Shown here piece after piece: positions 1 through 11,690 of a stretch of 64,000 nt of DNA. The notes under the pieces are model-generated. The model saw only the letters and a program-made list of their open reading frames with translations. It was not told the origin of the DNA and ran no database searches. Made by a program: the position numbers and the translations under genes. The DNA lies in contig JAKSZT010054583.1 in the NCBI GenBank assembly GCA_026826555.1, forward strand, positions 1,873,069 through 1,937,068, given 5' to 3'. The DNA is from Tolypeutes matacus. Lineage: Eukaryota > Chordata > Mammalia > Cingulata > Chlamyphoridae. Numbering within the stretch: the first letter of the stretch is position 1; each line of letters opens with the position of its first letter.

Positions 1-657
1 TTTCATTTTCATTTCAAATTTTGTATGGGTGCCTTTTCATTCAAATACATTTATAGCATTAAAAACAAAATCAAGAGTAGTTTGATTCAGGGTCAAGACT
101 GTTGAGTGTGTTTTTACAGGATTGTTCATTTAGCATCTTTTTTTTTTTTTTTTTCCCCAGTTTAAACTGCTGAAGTGAACATACAGAGAGGAAATGTAAG
201 CTCAAAGAATGTAGAATAGCAAAACATAATGTTACACAAACCATCCATCAGGAAATAGGCGTAGCTTTGCTGATCACCCTTATAAACTATTCATTAAAAT
301 AGATCTTTTCTATTCTTTCCTATATGGGAATGAAGTGTTTGTGGTCTTATGCCTCTTGCTCCAACAGTTGGTGGGAAGAAGCTCTTTGGAGCTTTAGTTA
401 ACCTTAAAAATAGAAGGAAGGTGGGGCTTCTCATTACTTTTTTTATTTTTAAAGAAAATTTCCAAATAATTTGGAAGAAGAGTTGCCTTAATTGCTGTTT
501 TTTTCTTTTCAGTTTTGGTCACTTACATTTTTTTCCTTAAGTAGCTCTGGAAAATATTTGTAGTTGGAAAAATGATCATTTACTCCTTCCTTATCTCCTT
601 TCCTATTTCCTAATAACACAAAAACTATAATTCTTTGATTTCTTTTTTATTCTTCAG
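1..657. other. PPHLN1: Intron upstream of first visible exon
   Basis: AT-rich intronic sequence with no repeat family that I can name. A T-tract lies near 138-154. The last bases form a pyrimidine-rich stretch ending in the acceptor AG at 656-657. Small open frames here have no coding features. Confidence 0.7.
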
Positions 658-749
658 TGGTTTACAGAAGAGATGAAATGTGGTCTGAGGGACGATATGA
701 CTATGAAAGGCTTCCAAGAGAAAGACTACCTCCTCGGAGTCACCCAAGT
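658..749 (+). CDS. PPHLN1: PPHLN1 coding exon with split start codon
   Basis: Periphilin-1 is a nuclear RNA-binding subunit of the HUSH complex, with TASOR and MPP8, which silences retroelements through H3K9 methylation. This exon is 92 nt: TG completing a codon, then 30 codons beginning VYRRDEMWSEGRYDYERL and ending PPRSHPS. It matches the N-terminus of mammalian periphilin-1 as I remember it. The acceptor AG is at 656-657 and the donor GTAAGT starts at 750. If the previous exon ends in A, the split codon is ATG, so translation would start across the junction, as expected for the isoform that begins M-x-YRRDEMW. A second in-frame ATG follows six residues later. The encoded segment is rich in Arg, Tyr and Pro and has no folded domain. 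The upstream exon is outside the window. Confidence 0.95.
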
Positions 750-917
750 GTAAGTTGCTCCTCCTCGGAGAATAATTCAAAACCTAGTGTCTCAGTTAAC
801 TTGATACATGAAAGCTAGGCCTCTTAAAGTCTTCAGGTGTCAAAAATTTACTAGATTGGAAAATAGATCAAGTTTATCTCTTAGAAGTTAAAATTTGAAA
901 ATAAAAGGCCATTATTT

Positions 918-1414
918 CCCCTCTCACTTGGAGGTGGAGTGGATATCACCATCCCAGACTCCTCAGGATTGGGGGAAGAGCTATGGACTAGAGTGGACTT
1001 ACTGGTATTCTGTTGTAGACATATTGTGATTCAAGCAATGGAAGAAATTACAACATTGAGGTGGAGCCAGTGGCCACTGGATGCTTTTGGGGCAGGGAGA
1101 GGGAAAAGCAGTTGTAATACAGGGGCTTTTTTGTGTCTTGGGAATTATCCTGAGTGACATTACAACGACAAATATAGGCCATTTTATATCAGCATACAAC
1201 ATGCAGAACTGTGTGGGAGAGAGTGTGGTCTACAATGTGAACTATGGTCCATGCTTAGTGGCAAAGCCCCAGGATGTGTATATCCATTGCAGATGATGTG
1301 CCACTCCAATGGAAGATATTTATGTGGGAGGTTATAGGAGGTTTGGGAGGTGGGGAACATGGGAATCCCTGTAATTTTTGTGTAACATTTATGTAATCTA
1401 AGCATCTTTAAAAA

Positions 1415-1423
<9 letters not shown>
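918..1423 (+). repeat. L1 3' UTR fragment (older lineage)
   Basis: About 500 bp of a repeat also found at 4530-5692, 5757-6345 (inverted) and 57835-58350 (inverted). It ends in a conserved motif, TTATGTAATCTAAGCATCTT, and an A-tract. The old L1 at 21.7 kb ends in nearly the same motif, so I assign the family to an L1 3' UTR. The class is inferred; the homology among copies is direct. Confidence 0.65.

Positions 1424-1457
<34 letters not shown>
1424..1457. repeat. (AT)n microsatellite
   Basis: Pure AT dinucleotide tract that follows the A-tail of the L1 fragment and probably grew out of it. Confidence 0.9.
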
Positions 1458-1462
<5 letters not shown>

Positions 1463-2554
1463 AACAAAAAAGGCAGTTATTTAAGTAGAAAAATCTATAT
1501 TTTACATTTGTTTAAATTTCTGAAATGAATGGATTATATTGAATTAATTTGTGAAGAAAATTTTAGTTTTTATAAAGGTCAGATCATCAGTTAACAAAGA
1601 AATATTTGAGCACCTGCTTCTACTGTAGGCTGTCCTCTAGTTTTGTATATATCTGAAAATGTTTGCAAATAGGATGAATGAAAGTTGAGAAGTAGGCTTT
1701 CATTTTTGAAGAGGATAACTTTCCTCTTAAAGCTAAAACATGTTAATGTTCCTAGTTATAATTCCTACAGGTGTGTTTCACTGTGCTCAGGCAGCCTGGC
1801 TAAGGGGTAATGAGTGAGAATGGCTGAGGGCTCTCAGGGAGGGGATTGTCCTACCCCTTGTCTCTTTGTTGCTGTTGGAATTAGGAATTTTGAGTCAGGT
1901 CTTTTCCCATTCCAAGAGGCTTGCTATATTGTTAACTATTATATTCCTACACTATATTTAGTACTTGGCACATTGGAGGAGCCTCAATATTTATTGATGA
2001 ATATATGTTTTCTCTTACCAATACCCTCTTTGGAGGCATAAAGGAGGTTTGGGGGAAGGTCGGCAAGCCATCAACAAGCACTTTACCCTCAACTTCTGCA
2101 TGGGCCTCTTCTAAGCATTAGGAGGTTGTGATGGTGGTACATGGATATATTATGGGTTAATTATAAACAAAAGGAACAAATATTTGTTTATATGTCAGGG
2201 TTTTTTTTTTTTTTTTTTTTTTTAATTGAATATTATTTAATCCTTAAAGCCTACTTAGATGAGTGGTATCATATTTAGGGGATGTCATTTGGCCTAAGTT
2301 ATAGCTTAGGTTGGGGTTGCTCCAAAGATAATTTAAGATGGAAAAAATAAAGAGGCCTACCATGTTTCAGGATGAGCAGACTTAATTATTGCTATATTTC
2401 ATTTCTTTTCAGGTTAATTTGTAGGTTTACTATTTTTCTAATCAATATTCCAATGTTTACAAAATTTTTTTAACTTGACAAAATTATTTTATAGTTTAGC
2501 TGAAAACAAGTGACACGGGTAAATATAACAAACATAGGCGTAATGCAGGGGTGG
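1458..2554. other. Intron, nothing recognised
   Basis: AT-rich sequence with a T-tract at 2201-2223. The GC is higher around 1785-2120, but I can name no family or exon. Confidence 0.5.
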
Positions 2555-3180
2555 TGTTTTAGTTTGCCACAGGCTGCCAATGCAATATACCAGAAATGTG
2601 TTGGCTTTTATAAAGAGAATTTACTAGGGTATAAGCTTACAGTTCAAAGGCTGCGGAAATGTCCAAATCAAAGCGTCATCATAGATGCTGTTTAACCAAA
2701 GGTTGGCTGCTGGCAGATCCTGAACTCCTGCCATGTGGCAAGGCAAACAGTAGCCAATCTCTGCCTTTTCCTCCAGGCTCACTTTCTCCCAGGGCTCAGT
2801 TGTGGTCAATCGGGCATATAGCTTATCTCCCCCTGGGCCTCCTCTCTTCGTTCAGGCTGCTCCACTGGTTTCAGCCTCTGGCCTCTCTCTCAGCCTCTCA
2901 GGATTTCTCTGTCATTCTGTGGCTGTCGGCGATCCTGGAGTCCTCCCTCACATAGCAGGGTAAAAAATGGCAGTTCTCTTTCTCTCTGTGTGTTTTTGCT
3001 TTCAGTTCTTTGCTTATTTAAGACTCCAGTGAGAGGGCTGAGACCCATCTTGAGCCATACCTCACTCACTCAGTCCATCAAAGGCCCTAAAGTGATCTAA
3101 TCAAAAGGTCCCACATACTGAACATTCACAGGAATGGATTAGCTTAAGAACATAATTTTCTGGGGTCCACAAAAGACTCA
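2555..3180 (-). mobile_element. MaLR-like solo LTR, minus strand
   Basis: On the + strand it opens with TGTTTTAGTTTGCCACAGGC, which is the reverse of an LTR 3' end. It shares the body seen at 24935-25351 and 36559-37185, including a block reading TTGGCTTTTATAAAG. The far end is decayed, so that boundary is approximate and no target duplication was found. Open frames through it are chance. Confidence 0.65.
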
Positions 3181-3199
3181 GAAAGGGATGACTTTAAAT

Positions 3200-3890
3200 T
3201 TATTTTTTAAGGGCCCCTCTTCTCCATACACATGGATATGTTAGTAGAGATTTTAAATACTGAATTTCAAAGATACATAAATCATTTCTCTGGGTGGTTA
3301 TGCCAACAATTGTATATATGCTTGGTTTGTTTTAGTTGTTTTTCAATTTTTGGAGGTTGCCTTTTTTTTCTTTTCTATTTAGATTTCTTTGTTGTTGTTA
3401 GATTTTAAATAATTTTATAGTCTAGTTTAGTTCTGACAAGGGGGGGGGGTTGATTAGAAGGTGAAAGCTCTCTTGTACTTCTGGTGTTCTCAGGGTTAAT
3501 CTCAATGTCCTGGAGTTAGCTTGAGCCATTTACCTGAAGTTTCTTTGAGGCACTGACCCTGGTAAAAGTCGGGACAGTTTTTTCAGAAATTTCTGAAAAT
3601 TCTGGCTCTGAGGTTTATTAATCATTTTCTATTGTCTGGTGATGTTTTACCTGAAATTTTCTTTGCATTCTCCATATTTTCATTACCTCTTAGTACAGTT
3701 TTTCTCTTTTACATGCAAAGTATTTGTTGTGGGTTTCCATTGACTCCTCCTATCCTATAGACTATGACACTACATTTTTTTTTTTTTTTTAATTATGTAA
3801 CAAATTTGAGTGGTTCCCAGTTATAAAATAAGGGACATTCAGAGAGGGGATGACTTACTAAATGGTAACATATTGTAACTATACATTTGA
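3200..3890. other. Intron, nothing recognised
   Basis: Contains a run of ten G at 3440-3449 and sixteen T at 3775-3790. No family or exon was identified. Confidence 0.5.
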
Positions 3891-4070
3891 GTGCCTGCTT
3901 ACTATAAGCAAAGGGTTTTACATCTTTCTAATCTTCAGAACAGTTCTGAGTGAACAGTAGTATCTCCATTTCACAAAAGAATAATCTAAGTCTTAGAAAA
4001 GTTGACTAAGTTGGCCAACACACCAGCACCTACTAATAAGTGGCTGTGCCTGGGATTCCATCTAAGTGGT
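3891..4070 (+). repeat. MIR SINE, old
   Basis: Degenerate MIR core: it runs from a low-complexity entry through a CTCCATTTCACAAAAGAA block to the gene-ward end with GGCTGTGCCTGGGATTC. It is strongly diverged, in line with an age before the placental radiation. Confidence 0.6.
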
Positions 4071-4429
4071 GGCTGTGCTTATGACTATAAAATCTTCTTT
4101 TCTATGGAAACCAACAAAAAAAATAACTTAGTAATTAAGGTGAACATTTATATGATGTTGATGTAAAAGGACTTTCCAAACATAAGAGCATAGAAGAAAT
4201 CTTGAAAAGCTTTATATTGGAATACATAAAAATGGAAACCATCTGTATGTCAAGTATATTTAAAAAGTTAAATGGCACCTGGCCTTGCACTCTGTTTTAA
4301 AATTTGTAATTTCTTTCAATCTATTTTTCTATTTGTTTTACAATTTTACAATAAAGGACATTTTTGTTTTTTATTTTGTTTAATTTTATTTATTCATCAA
4401 CATACTTTTTTAGAGTGCATATGTAGTTT
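4071..4429. other. Intron, nothing recognised
   Basis: T-rich sequence. The open frame at 4272-4520 is composition driven. Confidence 0.5.
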
Positions 4430-4500
4430 TATTTTTTATATATACTTTTTAAATAAAAAAAAAATACTTAGATTACATAAATGTTACATATTACTCAAAT
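4430..4500 (-). repeat. L1 3' terminus fragment, minus strand
   Basis: About 70 bp matching the reverse complement of the L1 3'-end motif: a T-rich side, then an A-run, then TACTTAGATTACATAAATGT. It lies just before a longer plus-strand copy of the same family. Confidence 0.55.
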
Positions 4501-4529
4501 GTGATTTCTCTCTAAGCTGAACTCAGCAT

Positions 4530-5692
4530 ATAAATACATTACCTTCCCCCAGCATGGTACATGACTCCTGGGGATGAGCCTCCCTGACACTGAGGGATTA
4601 CTACCAAGCACCAGCTAACAATATAACTGGAAAAAGACCTTGACCAAAACTGGGAAAGGGTAAAGACAAATGAGTTTATATGGCTCAGAGATTTCAAAGT
4701 GTTTCGGGAGGTCATTCCAGAGGTTATGCTTATGCATGTCTCAGCAGAATCTCATTGACTGCCAAAGTAGGTACTACCCCAAAATAGTGGGACTCCTGAG
4801 GGCTCTGGAGACATCCAGACACTATAGTCAGGGCAGATAGCTCAGGAGTTTGATGCCTTGCCAGTGGGTCCTACTTTGGAATTTATACCTCCCAGTGTGA
4901 CAGAATTGGACTCTGTTGTGGTTTCCCTACACATGGCTCTTCTGTCCTTCTGTTTGAACCCATAATTAGTACTAGAGTTGGTAGGTGTATGTCCAAGAGA
5001 CTTGAATCTTTGGGCTGTCCATGTGCCAGCTGGGCCCTGAATCTCAATGGAGTTGTAACACCTACTTTCCAGTTCAGTGGACTCACCCAGGACAACTAAC
5101 AAGGAGGTGATGGTGGACAGCTACCATACCAAGGAACCAAGAGAGTCTACAACTGCAAGCAAGAGAGTCCCATCCATCAGCTCTATGGGATCACAGCCCC
5201 CTCTCAATTAGACGTGGAATGGGCATCACCATCGCAGAATTCCCAGGATTGGAGAATGAATGATGGACTAGAGTAGACTTACTGTTATTCTACTATAGAC
5301 TTATTGTGATTCTAGCAATGGAAGAAATTATAACATTGATGTGGAGACAGTGGCCACTGAAGGTTCTGAAGGCAGGGAGAGGGAAAAACTTGTAATACGG
5401 GGGCATTTTAGGGACTTGGGAATTATCCTGACTGACATTGCAATGACTGAAGCAGGCCATTTTATATTGTGCCATAACCTACATAATTGGGTGGGAGAGA
5501 GTGTAAACTACAATGTAAACTTTAATCCACGCTTCGTACCAGTGCTCCAAAATGTGTCCATCAATAGCAGTGAATGTACTTCACTAATGAAGGATGTTAA
5601 CGTGGGAAAATGTGGGAGATGTGGGGAACAAGGCATATGGGAATCTCTTATATTTTTAATGTGACATTTGTATAATCTAAGTATGTTAAAAA
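4530..5692 (+). repeat. Long L1 3' UTR fragment, plus strand
   Basis: The longest copy of this family in the window, about 1.16 kb. It includes an upstream part starting near AGCATGGTACATGACTCCTG that the other copies lack or only partly carry. It ends in TAATCTAAGTATGTT and an A-tract at about 5687-5700. The part 5200-5692 is inverted again at 5757-6345. The open frames are chance. Confidence 0.65.
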
Positions 5693-5729
5693 AAAAAAAA
5701 GAAAAACAATAACAACAACTGTATATAAG

Positions 5730-5758
5730 ACACACATACACACACACACACACACACA
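5730..5758. repeat. (CA)n microsatellite
   Basis: CA tract in the spacer between two inverted L1 3' UTR arms. Confidence 0.9.
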
Positions 5759-6345
5759 AAATATAGGGATTCCCATATGCCCCACTCCCTACCCTCCCAC
5801 ATTTTCTCACATTGACAATATCCTTCATTAGTGTGGTACATTTGTTAGAATTGATGAACACATATTGGAGCATTGCCACTAAGTGTGGGTTATAGTTATA
5901 GTTTAAACTCTCTCCTGCACAATTTTGTAAGTTATGAAAAAATATATAATGGGCTGTATCCATCATTGCAGCATCATTTAGGACAATTCCAATGTCCTGA
6001 AAATGCCCCCATATTACACCAATTTTTCCCTCTGTCTCCCCTCAGACTCTCCAGCAGTCACTGCCTCCACATCAATGATAAAAGTTCTTCCATTTCTAGA
6101 ATCACAATAAGTCTATAGTAGAATAACAGTAAGCCTACTCTAGCCCATCGTTCATTCCCCAATCCTGAGGATTCTGGGATGGTGATGCCTACTCTGCCTC
6201 TAACTGAGAGGGGGTTTAGATCCCATGGGGCAGATGGATGGGACTATCTTGCTTGCAGTTAGTTGCAGACTCTCTCTGTTCCTTGAGATGGTCATTGTCT
6301 GTCATCACCTCCTTTGTTAGTTGTCTTGGGTGAGTATAAAGGACT
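5757..6345 (-). repeat. L1 3' UTR fragment, minus strand
   Basis: Reverse-complement copy of the family: it reads in from GGGATTCCCATATGCCCCAC and ends near the block GTTAGTTGTCTTGGGTGAG. It lacks the A-tail at its own 3' end, because the CA tract abuts it directly. With 5200-5692 it makes a large inverted repeat. Confidence 0.7.
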
Positions 6346-6440
6346 TTTGAACAGCTAGAAAATAAGTTAAATGGCAAAAGAAACTGGAAAAATTGCTTAA
6401 AAAAGTAGCAAAGAGCTGGTTTTTTAAATTGGTAAGATAC

Positions 6441-6930
6441 TGTATTAGTCAGCATTTAACCAGGAAAACAGAAACCACTTTGAGCATTTAAAATATAGCA
6501 ACTTTAATACAGAGAATTGGGATAGGGTAAGGAAGAGCTGAGAAGCTAAATGGGGCATTTGCAATAATAGGAAGTAGGAAGGACAAAGGGAGGAGGTAAT
6601 GTTACCAGAGTCAGATCTGCATTAGCTAGTGGAAGCTGACACTCCCTAAGGGCTGTTACATGGAGGCTGCAGTGACAGAGGAGATGAGCCTGCACTGGAG
6701 ACCTTTATTGAGGTGGAAAGGGAGGGGAGGAATATGCTGATTTTCCCCTTCCTTCTACTGTCCAGTCACCTAAGCAGGTGACTCCTATTTGCCAAACTCT
6801 GCTAAAAGCCAGACTTGGGAGCAGGATGGCATAGGTATCAGTGGGATAATGGGCAAAGAACTTGAACAAATGCAGAGGAAAAAACGTTTTGATGTACTGC
6901 CTTTCAGGTACAGCCAAATGTTAAGAGTGG
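6441..6930 (-). mobile_element. MaLR-like LTR, minus strand, decayed
   Basis: Opens with TGTATTAGTCAGCATTTAAC followed by a GAAAACAGAAACC block. This is the reversed 3' end of the MaLR-type LTR that is better kept at 45925-46368. The inner end is not defined. Confidence 0.5.
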
Positions 6931-7159
6931 CTATACATTTATTTTCTCGTGTTTTGCCAAAACTTTATGCTCAGAAAGTAAACATTTAAAAATAATAGTG
7001 AATAATTTTCCCCCATCAAATGAAGTTTTAAAAAAAAGTGCACTGTATTGTCTGGGATAGTAGACAGGCAATTTCAGAGTTATGGTGGGAGTATTGAAAA
7101 GCACATTTATAGAACCTGGTAATGTTTTGGAAGCCACAAAATATGGCTGAGAATATATA

Positions 7160-7519
7160 CAGGCATACCTAGGAGATATTGTGGATTTGGTTCCAGACTG
7201 TCGAAATAAAGTGAATGTCACAACAAAGTAAATGTCACAATAAAGTGAATGTTGCAATGCAAACAGCTTAATTGTTTCCCAGTGCATATAAAAGTTATAT
7301 TTACACTATACTGTAGTTTAAGTATAATAGCATTATGTCTTTAAAAATGTACGTATCTTAAATAAATGTGACAGACACAAAATGAACACATGCTATTAGA
7401 AAAATTGCACCGATAGACTTGCTTTTGAAGCATGATTGCCACAAAACTTCAATTTGTAAAAAAAACTCATGATCTGCAAAGCACAATAAAACAAAGTGCA
7501 ATGAAATAAGGTGTGCTTG
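7160..7519 (-). mobile_element. Tigger1-type DNA transposon, internally deleted
   Basis: Both terminal inverted repeats are visible: CAGGCATACCTAGGAGATAT at the left, and the complementary ...AAGGTGTGCTTG at the right. Each is flanked by TA, the target duplication of pogo/Tc1 elements. Read on the minus strand, the sequence follows the Tigger1 5' region as I remember it. The transposase is entirely missing, so the element cannot move by itself. Confidence 0.85.
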
Positions 7520-7691
7520 TATGCCAAAATAAAATTTCAGACATTGGGAAATGCTCATGATAAAATCATGAACAAAATTATAAAACATTCATTTTATTTA
7601 TACATTCTCCATTATGTATGTATAGTGTGTTATATAACAGAACATAATGCAGTTGAAGTTGGCTTAAAGATCTTTTAAGACTGGAAGGAGA

Positions 7692-7876
7692 AAGTGGATG
7701 TGGCTCGAGTGGTTGAGCACCTGCCTCCCACATCGGAGGTCCTGGGTTCGGTTCCCGGTGCTTCCTGAGAAAAACAGAAACAAACAACGAGCAAAACAAG
7801 CAAAAAAAAAATGAACTCAGGGAAGCCGATGTGGCTCAGTGGTTGAGCCACCAGCCCCTGTTACTTCAAAAAATAA
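7692..7876 (+). mobile_element. DAS-type SINE with extra truncated head
   Basis: tRNA-derived head with A-box-like TGGCTCGAGTGG and B-box-like GGTTCGGTTCC, then an A-rich CAAA tail. A second, truncated head (TGTGGCTCAGTGGTTGAG) follows from about 7820. The unit is bounded by a perfect 15-bp duplication AAGACTGGAAGGAGA (7677-7691 and 7877-7891), which proves a single insertion. Confidence 0.9.
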
Positions 7877-7891
7877 AAGACTGGAAGGAGA

Positions 7892-8304
7892 GAGACCTGC
7901 CAAGAGACAGTTGCAGTAGGTCAGGCAAGGGAGCTGGCTCAAACAAGCCAGGGAGGAGTGAGTTTTAAGATGAGAATAATCAGTTATATCAGTGTCAGAC
8001 CAGTAAGAAGGGCACTCAGTTGGAATTTTTGCCAGGGCCATGGGATAGTTGCAGGGTAGTCTTGTTGCATAGGGGTTGGAGAGTGCTTGGGCAGGTGAGA
8101 AAAGTGTACAGCTCTTCTTTTAGGCTTATTTGTGATGGAGAGGCAATTAGGCAATACTAGTGGGTGCCCCATAGATTTATTATATTTTAACCTGAGACTT
8201 ACATATTTGAGGTATGGAGCCTTTGTGCAAGGAAAAGTTGAGTATAAGAGATGGCAAACAAGTGATGAAGCAGGACCTCAGAGATCAACAGTGCCTGTGG
8301 AGTG
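7892..8304. other. Intron, nothing recognised
   Basis: Purine-leaning sequence between two SINEs of opposite orientation. No family or exon was identified. Confidence 0.5.
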
Positions 8305-8309
8305 GTTAT

Positions 8310-8594
8310 CTTTTTTTTTTTTATTTTAATTAAAAAATTTTTTATCCCCCCCCCCACTGAGATGGCTCTATGGTTGTATCCACACGTTGTCTTTGGAAGG
8401 CACTGGGAACTGAACTCAGGACCTCCCATGTGGGAAGTGGGTACCCAGCCACTTGAGCCACAACATCCTCTGCCTGCTCTTTGCGTCAGCTAGTTGTGTC
8501 TGCTCCTCTTCTTTAGGAGGCACCGGGAACCGAACCCAAGACCTTCCATGTGGGAGGTGGGCGCCCAGTTGCTTGAGCCTCATGCACTCCTTTG
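8310..8594 (-). mobile_element. DAS-type SINE, minus strand, dimer
   Basis: Two heads in reverse orientation, around 8370-8460 and 8515-8585, each with a B-box complement such as GGGAACCGAACC. A T-tract and C-run at the left are the reversed tail. It is flanked by near-identical TTATCTTTTT. Confidence 0.8.
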
Positions 8595-8984
8595 ATTATC
8601 TTTTTAAAAGGAGAAAGGGATGTATACTTTTCTTTAAAATTGGAGAACCTGGGGTGAGGGTGGGTTCAGATTATAGATATGTTTGTGTGAAAATGACTTT
8701 GAGAAAGTTCATATCTAATAGCCTTGGATTTTATCTGAATATAAGAGGATTTAGAAGAACTTTAGAGTCCTTCATGATGGCAAGAGTTGAGGTGAAGATG
8801 ACAAGTGAAGAATTAATGGATGAGGATTCATTTTATATCATTTGTGTGTATATGTAAATGTGAAACAGGTACATTTTCCCTTTCAAAATAATTTTCCTTG
8901 TAAAACATAAAATAAGCAGGCATGGAGAAATGTTTTATATCCTAGCATCCTTAAAATCAGACTAGATGTACTTAACTGTCTTTA

Positions 8985-9360
8985 TCTTTTTTTTTTAAAG
9001 ATTTATTTATTTGTCTCCCTCCCCCCCCCCCGTTGTTTTGTGCTTGCTGTCTGCTCTGTCTGTGTTCTTCTGTGTCTGCTTGTCTTCTCTTTAGGCAGCA
9101 CTAGGAGCCGATCCTGGAACCTTCTGGAGTGGAGAGAGGCGCTGAATGTCTTCCGCCATCTCAACTCCCTGGTCTGCCACGTCTCCTATTGTCTCTCTTT
9201 TGTGTCTTTTTTTGTTGCGTCATCTTGCTGCGCTAGCACTTCTTTCTGTGCAGGCCAGCACTCCCTGTAGGCCAGCTTGCTTTTCACCAGGAGGCCCCAG
9301 GAATCGAACCCTGGACCTCCTATATGGTAAATGGGAGTCCAATCACTTGAGCCACATATG
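8985..9360 (-). mobile_element. DAS-type SINE, long two-head form, minus strand
   Basis: Reads tail first (T-tract, TTTATTTATTTG, C-run), then a distal tRNA-like unit around 9095-9180, a spacer with GTTGCGTCATC, and the proximal tRNA-like head at about 9285-9355. The target duplication CTTAACTGTCTTTA / CTTACCTGTCTTTA (8971-8984, 9361-9374) differs at one base. Same architecture as 22862-23292 and 46736-47103. Confidence 0.85.
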
Positions 9361-9374
9361 CTTACCTGTCTTTA

Positions 9375-9767
9375 AATGTCCATAGGTAAGTTTTACTCCT
9401 TTGTTATCTGGTTGCTGCTGGGAGACAAGCCTTGGTTCTTCCTGGAGGGGATAGACTAGATCATGTTTCTCTTTTTGAAGGCATAGAATCTGCCCAGGCC
9501 TTGTACAGATTCATTCCTCTCCTTTTTCTTCTTTTGATTCCATTAGATTGGTCTCCCCTCTCCCCTCCATCAACCTCTCCTAATTTACAAATCCTTCTGT
9601 ATCCCCACATTCCTCTTCTCCAAGACTCAGATATGCTTTTTTTCTGGTACACTTGGCCTTATTTTGGTTAGTAATTTAAAGCTTCCCCTCTCCCTTAGAT
9701 GATTCTTGGAAAGTTTTCTTTTGCCTTTTATGTTACATGTACATTTTAGTTAAATAAAGCAGATGCC
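9375..9767. other. Intron, nothing recognised
   Basis: Pyrimidine-rich around 9510-9620. Opposing open frames there reflect composition. Confidence 0.5.
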
Positions 9768-10120
9768 CTTAACCTTTTTTGTGTGTGCCATGATCTCTTT
9801 AGCAGTCTAGTGAAGCCTGTAGATCCTTTTTTAGGATAATATTTTAATTATCTTTGAAATAAAATACACAGAATTAAAGGAAAAGACATTTGAATATAAA
9901 TATCAAACTATTAAACACCAAATTTGGGATAAAGTAATATGTGCTTCTTTAGTAGGTCATTATATAGCAAGAGCTAGTGGGGGGTTAATTTCTGTAATTT
10001 CAGAGTATTTGTTGAATTTAAATGATATTTAGAAATACTTGCAACAGCTGTAAAATATGAAATTATCAGTGATTCCTGTGTGACAGTGTCACAGATACTG
10101 TGATTACTGTTGTATTGCTT
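9768..10120. repeat. Probable ancient mammalian interspersed repeat
   Basis: The stretch around CTAGTGAAGCCTGTAGATCC followed by AAATAAAATACACAGAATTA resembles a mammal-wide dispersed repeat that I cannot name with certainty. Orientation and ends are unclear. Confidence 0.35.
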
Positions 10121-10317
10121 GTTGCCTACATTTAAGTGAAAAAAGTAATTTTCATATCTATTTCATGGAACCACTGAATCCTTGGATTAAAGAATTTAAT
10201 AGGTGAAATTAGAGCTAGAAATATAAATAATGTTATAATTCCTGGATTTAAATCTAATAAAAATATAACATAAGTTTAAAATATTTCCTTACAAAGCAGA
10301 GATCATCTAATGTTCTT

Positions 10318-10665
10318 TAAAAACCCTTATTGGTATATCATATTGACAAGTAACAGAATGTTCATAAGCAACATTGTTCACAAGAACTCCAATCTGGCAA
10401 CAGTCCAAATGTCTAACAGAGTATATAAATTAATTGTGCAGTTATCCAGCAACGAGAGTGAAAGGACAACTACCAAATTCAGCAACATGGATGACCTTCA
10501 CAAACATAATATTGAAAGAAAAGCCAGACACAAGAGTAGATCCTATGTCTTTCCTTCATACAAGGTTCAAAAACAGGCAAAAGTACCCCATATGACATTT
10601 GATTTGTGTACTTCTCTGCATGCTTGCTATACTTCAATTAAAATTTTAAAAGTTTTGAAAAATCA
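10318..10665 (+). repeat. Old L1 3' end, plus strand
   Basis: Retains the L1 ORF2 C-terminal and 3' UTR style: CAACATGGATGACCTTCACA then GTTCAAAAACAGGCAAAAG and ACTTCAATTAAAATTTT. Heavily diverged. Confidence 0.65.
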
Positions 10666-11439
10666 GAAAATTATCTTTTCAAAATATTGAAACTTTAATC
10701 CTTTAAAAGGTGAGAACCCACTGTCATTGGTACTTGGGGTAGAGGAAGATAATGCTCTCTTTTTTTATTTCGTATACTTCAGTTGTGTTCTCTTTCAAAA
10801 AAAAGCAATTTCAGTGAATTTCTCACATTTACTTTTTACTTGATACTAGCTCCTGTGTACTCCCAACCCCCACCAATTCCTTCCCAGATTCTGATACATC
10901 AGAAAAGTATTTGAGGAACAATTACATATGACATAAATGACATGAATAGGGTGCTGCTGAGAAGGTATCTAATACACTAGTATGCCCTTATTAATAAAGC
11001 CATAGTTTTTCTGAGCATCTAACTTTGAGGAACCTGGAAAAACAATTGAATACTCATACAGTTTAGTGCTAATATTAAATATTTAATTTGAGTATGGAAA
11101 TCTTATCTTCATTTAATGTACAACTTGACAGTCATACCAGTCATTATTGTAGTACTTTATCTATAGCATTCTATTTATTAATGTTACTTTTATAAAGTGC
11201 TTTCATGTAAGTTTTTATGAGTAGGTAGATGGGAGAGCATATGGATGTAAGTATAAAAGTTTAAGTATAAGAAGGAAATTATCACAGAATATCTACATTT
11301 AACTTCTAGATACATATAAGGCCTTTATTTTAAAAAGCACTTTCTACTTTTTAACCTATATTTTATATGAGCTTGGTGATCTGATTTCTTAGCCTTTATC
11401 AGTTTTTTGACAGTATGGCTTTTAGATACAGATAAACTT
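10666..11439. other. Intron, nothing recognised
   Basis: AT-rich sequence before the L1 nest. No exon or repeat family could be assigned. Confidence 0.5.
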
Positions 11440-11670
11440 CCAATTGTGGAAATTCATCTCCACCTCTGTGGAAAGTTTGCTGACAATTGTCTTCTGCTGG
11501 CTGGCGAGGAAATTGAAAGGAGAAAAACTACTTTTAGATCTCTCTTAACCCAAACTCCTGGGAGAAAATCTGCACCCCATTAGTGAGTCCCTGGCCCCGT
11601 TTTGATAATATAAACTGCGCAATTTTAAATACTCAGAATAAATTGAACAAAATATCAAAGAAGAGTCGCG

Positions 11671-11690
11671 CGTGTGTGTGTGTGTGTGTG
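11671..11690. repeat. (GT)n microsatellite
   Basis: GT tract after a CGCG, inside the 5' remnant of the old L1. Confidence 0.85.

Noticed and set aside
2659..2955. 98-codon plus-strand frame
   Set aside because: Lies entirely in the minus-strand MaLR-like LTR at 2555-3180.
5508..5966. 152-codon minus-strand frame with a VCVCVCV run
   Set aside because: Spans the inverted L1 3' UTR arms and the CA tract; not a gene.
7692..7765. tRNA-like A and B boxes as possible tRNA gene
   Set aside because: No complete cloverleaf or anticodon arm can be drawn; it is the head of a SINE with a target duplication. The same holds for the other SINE heads.
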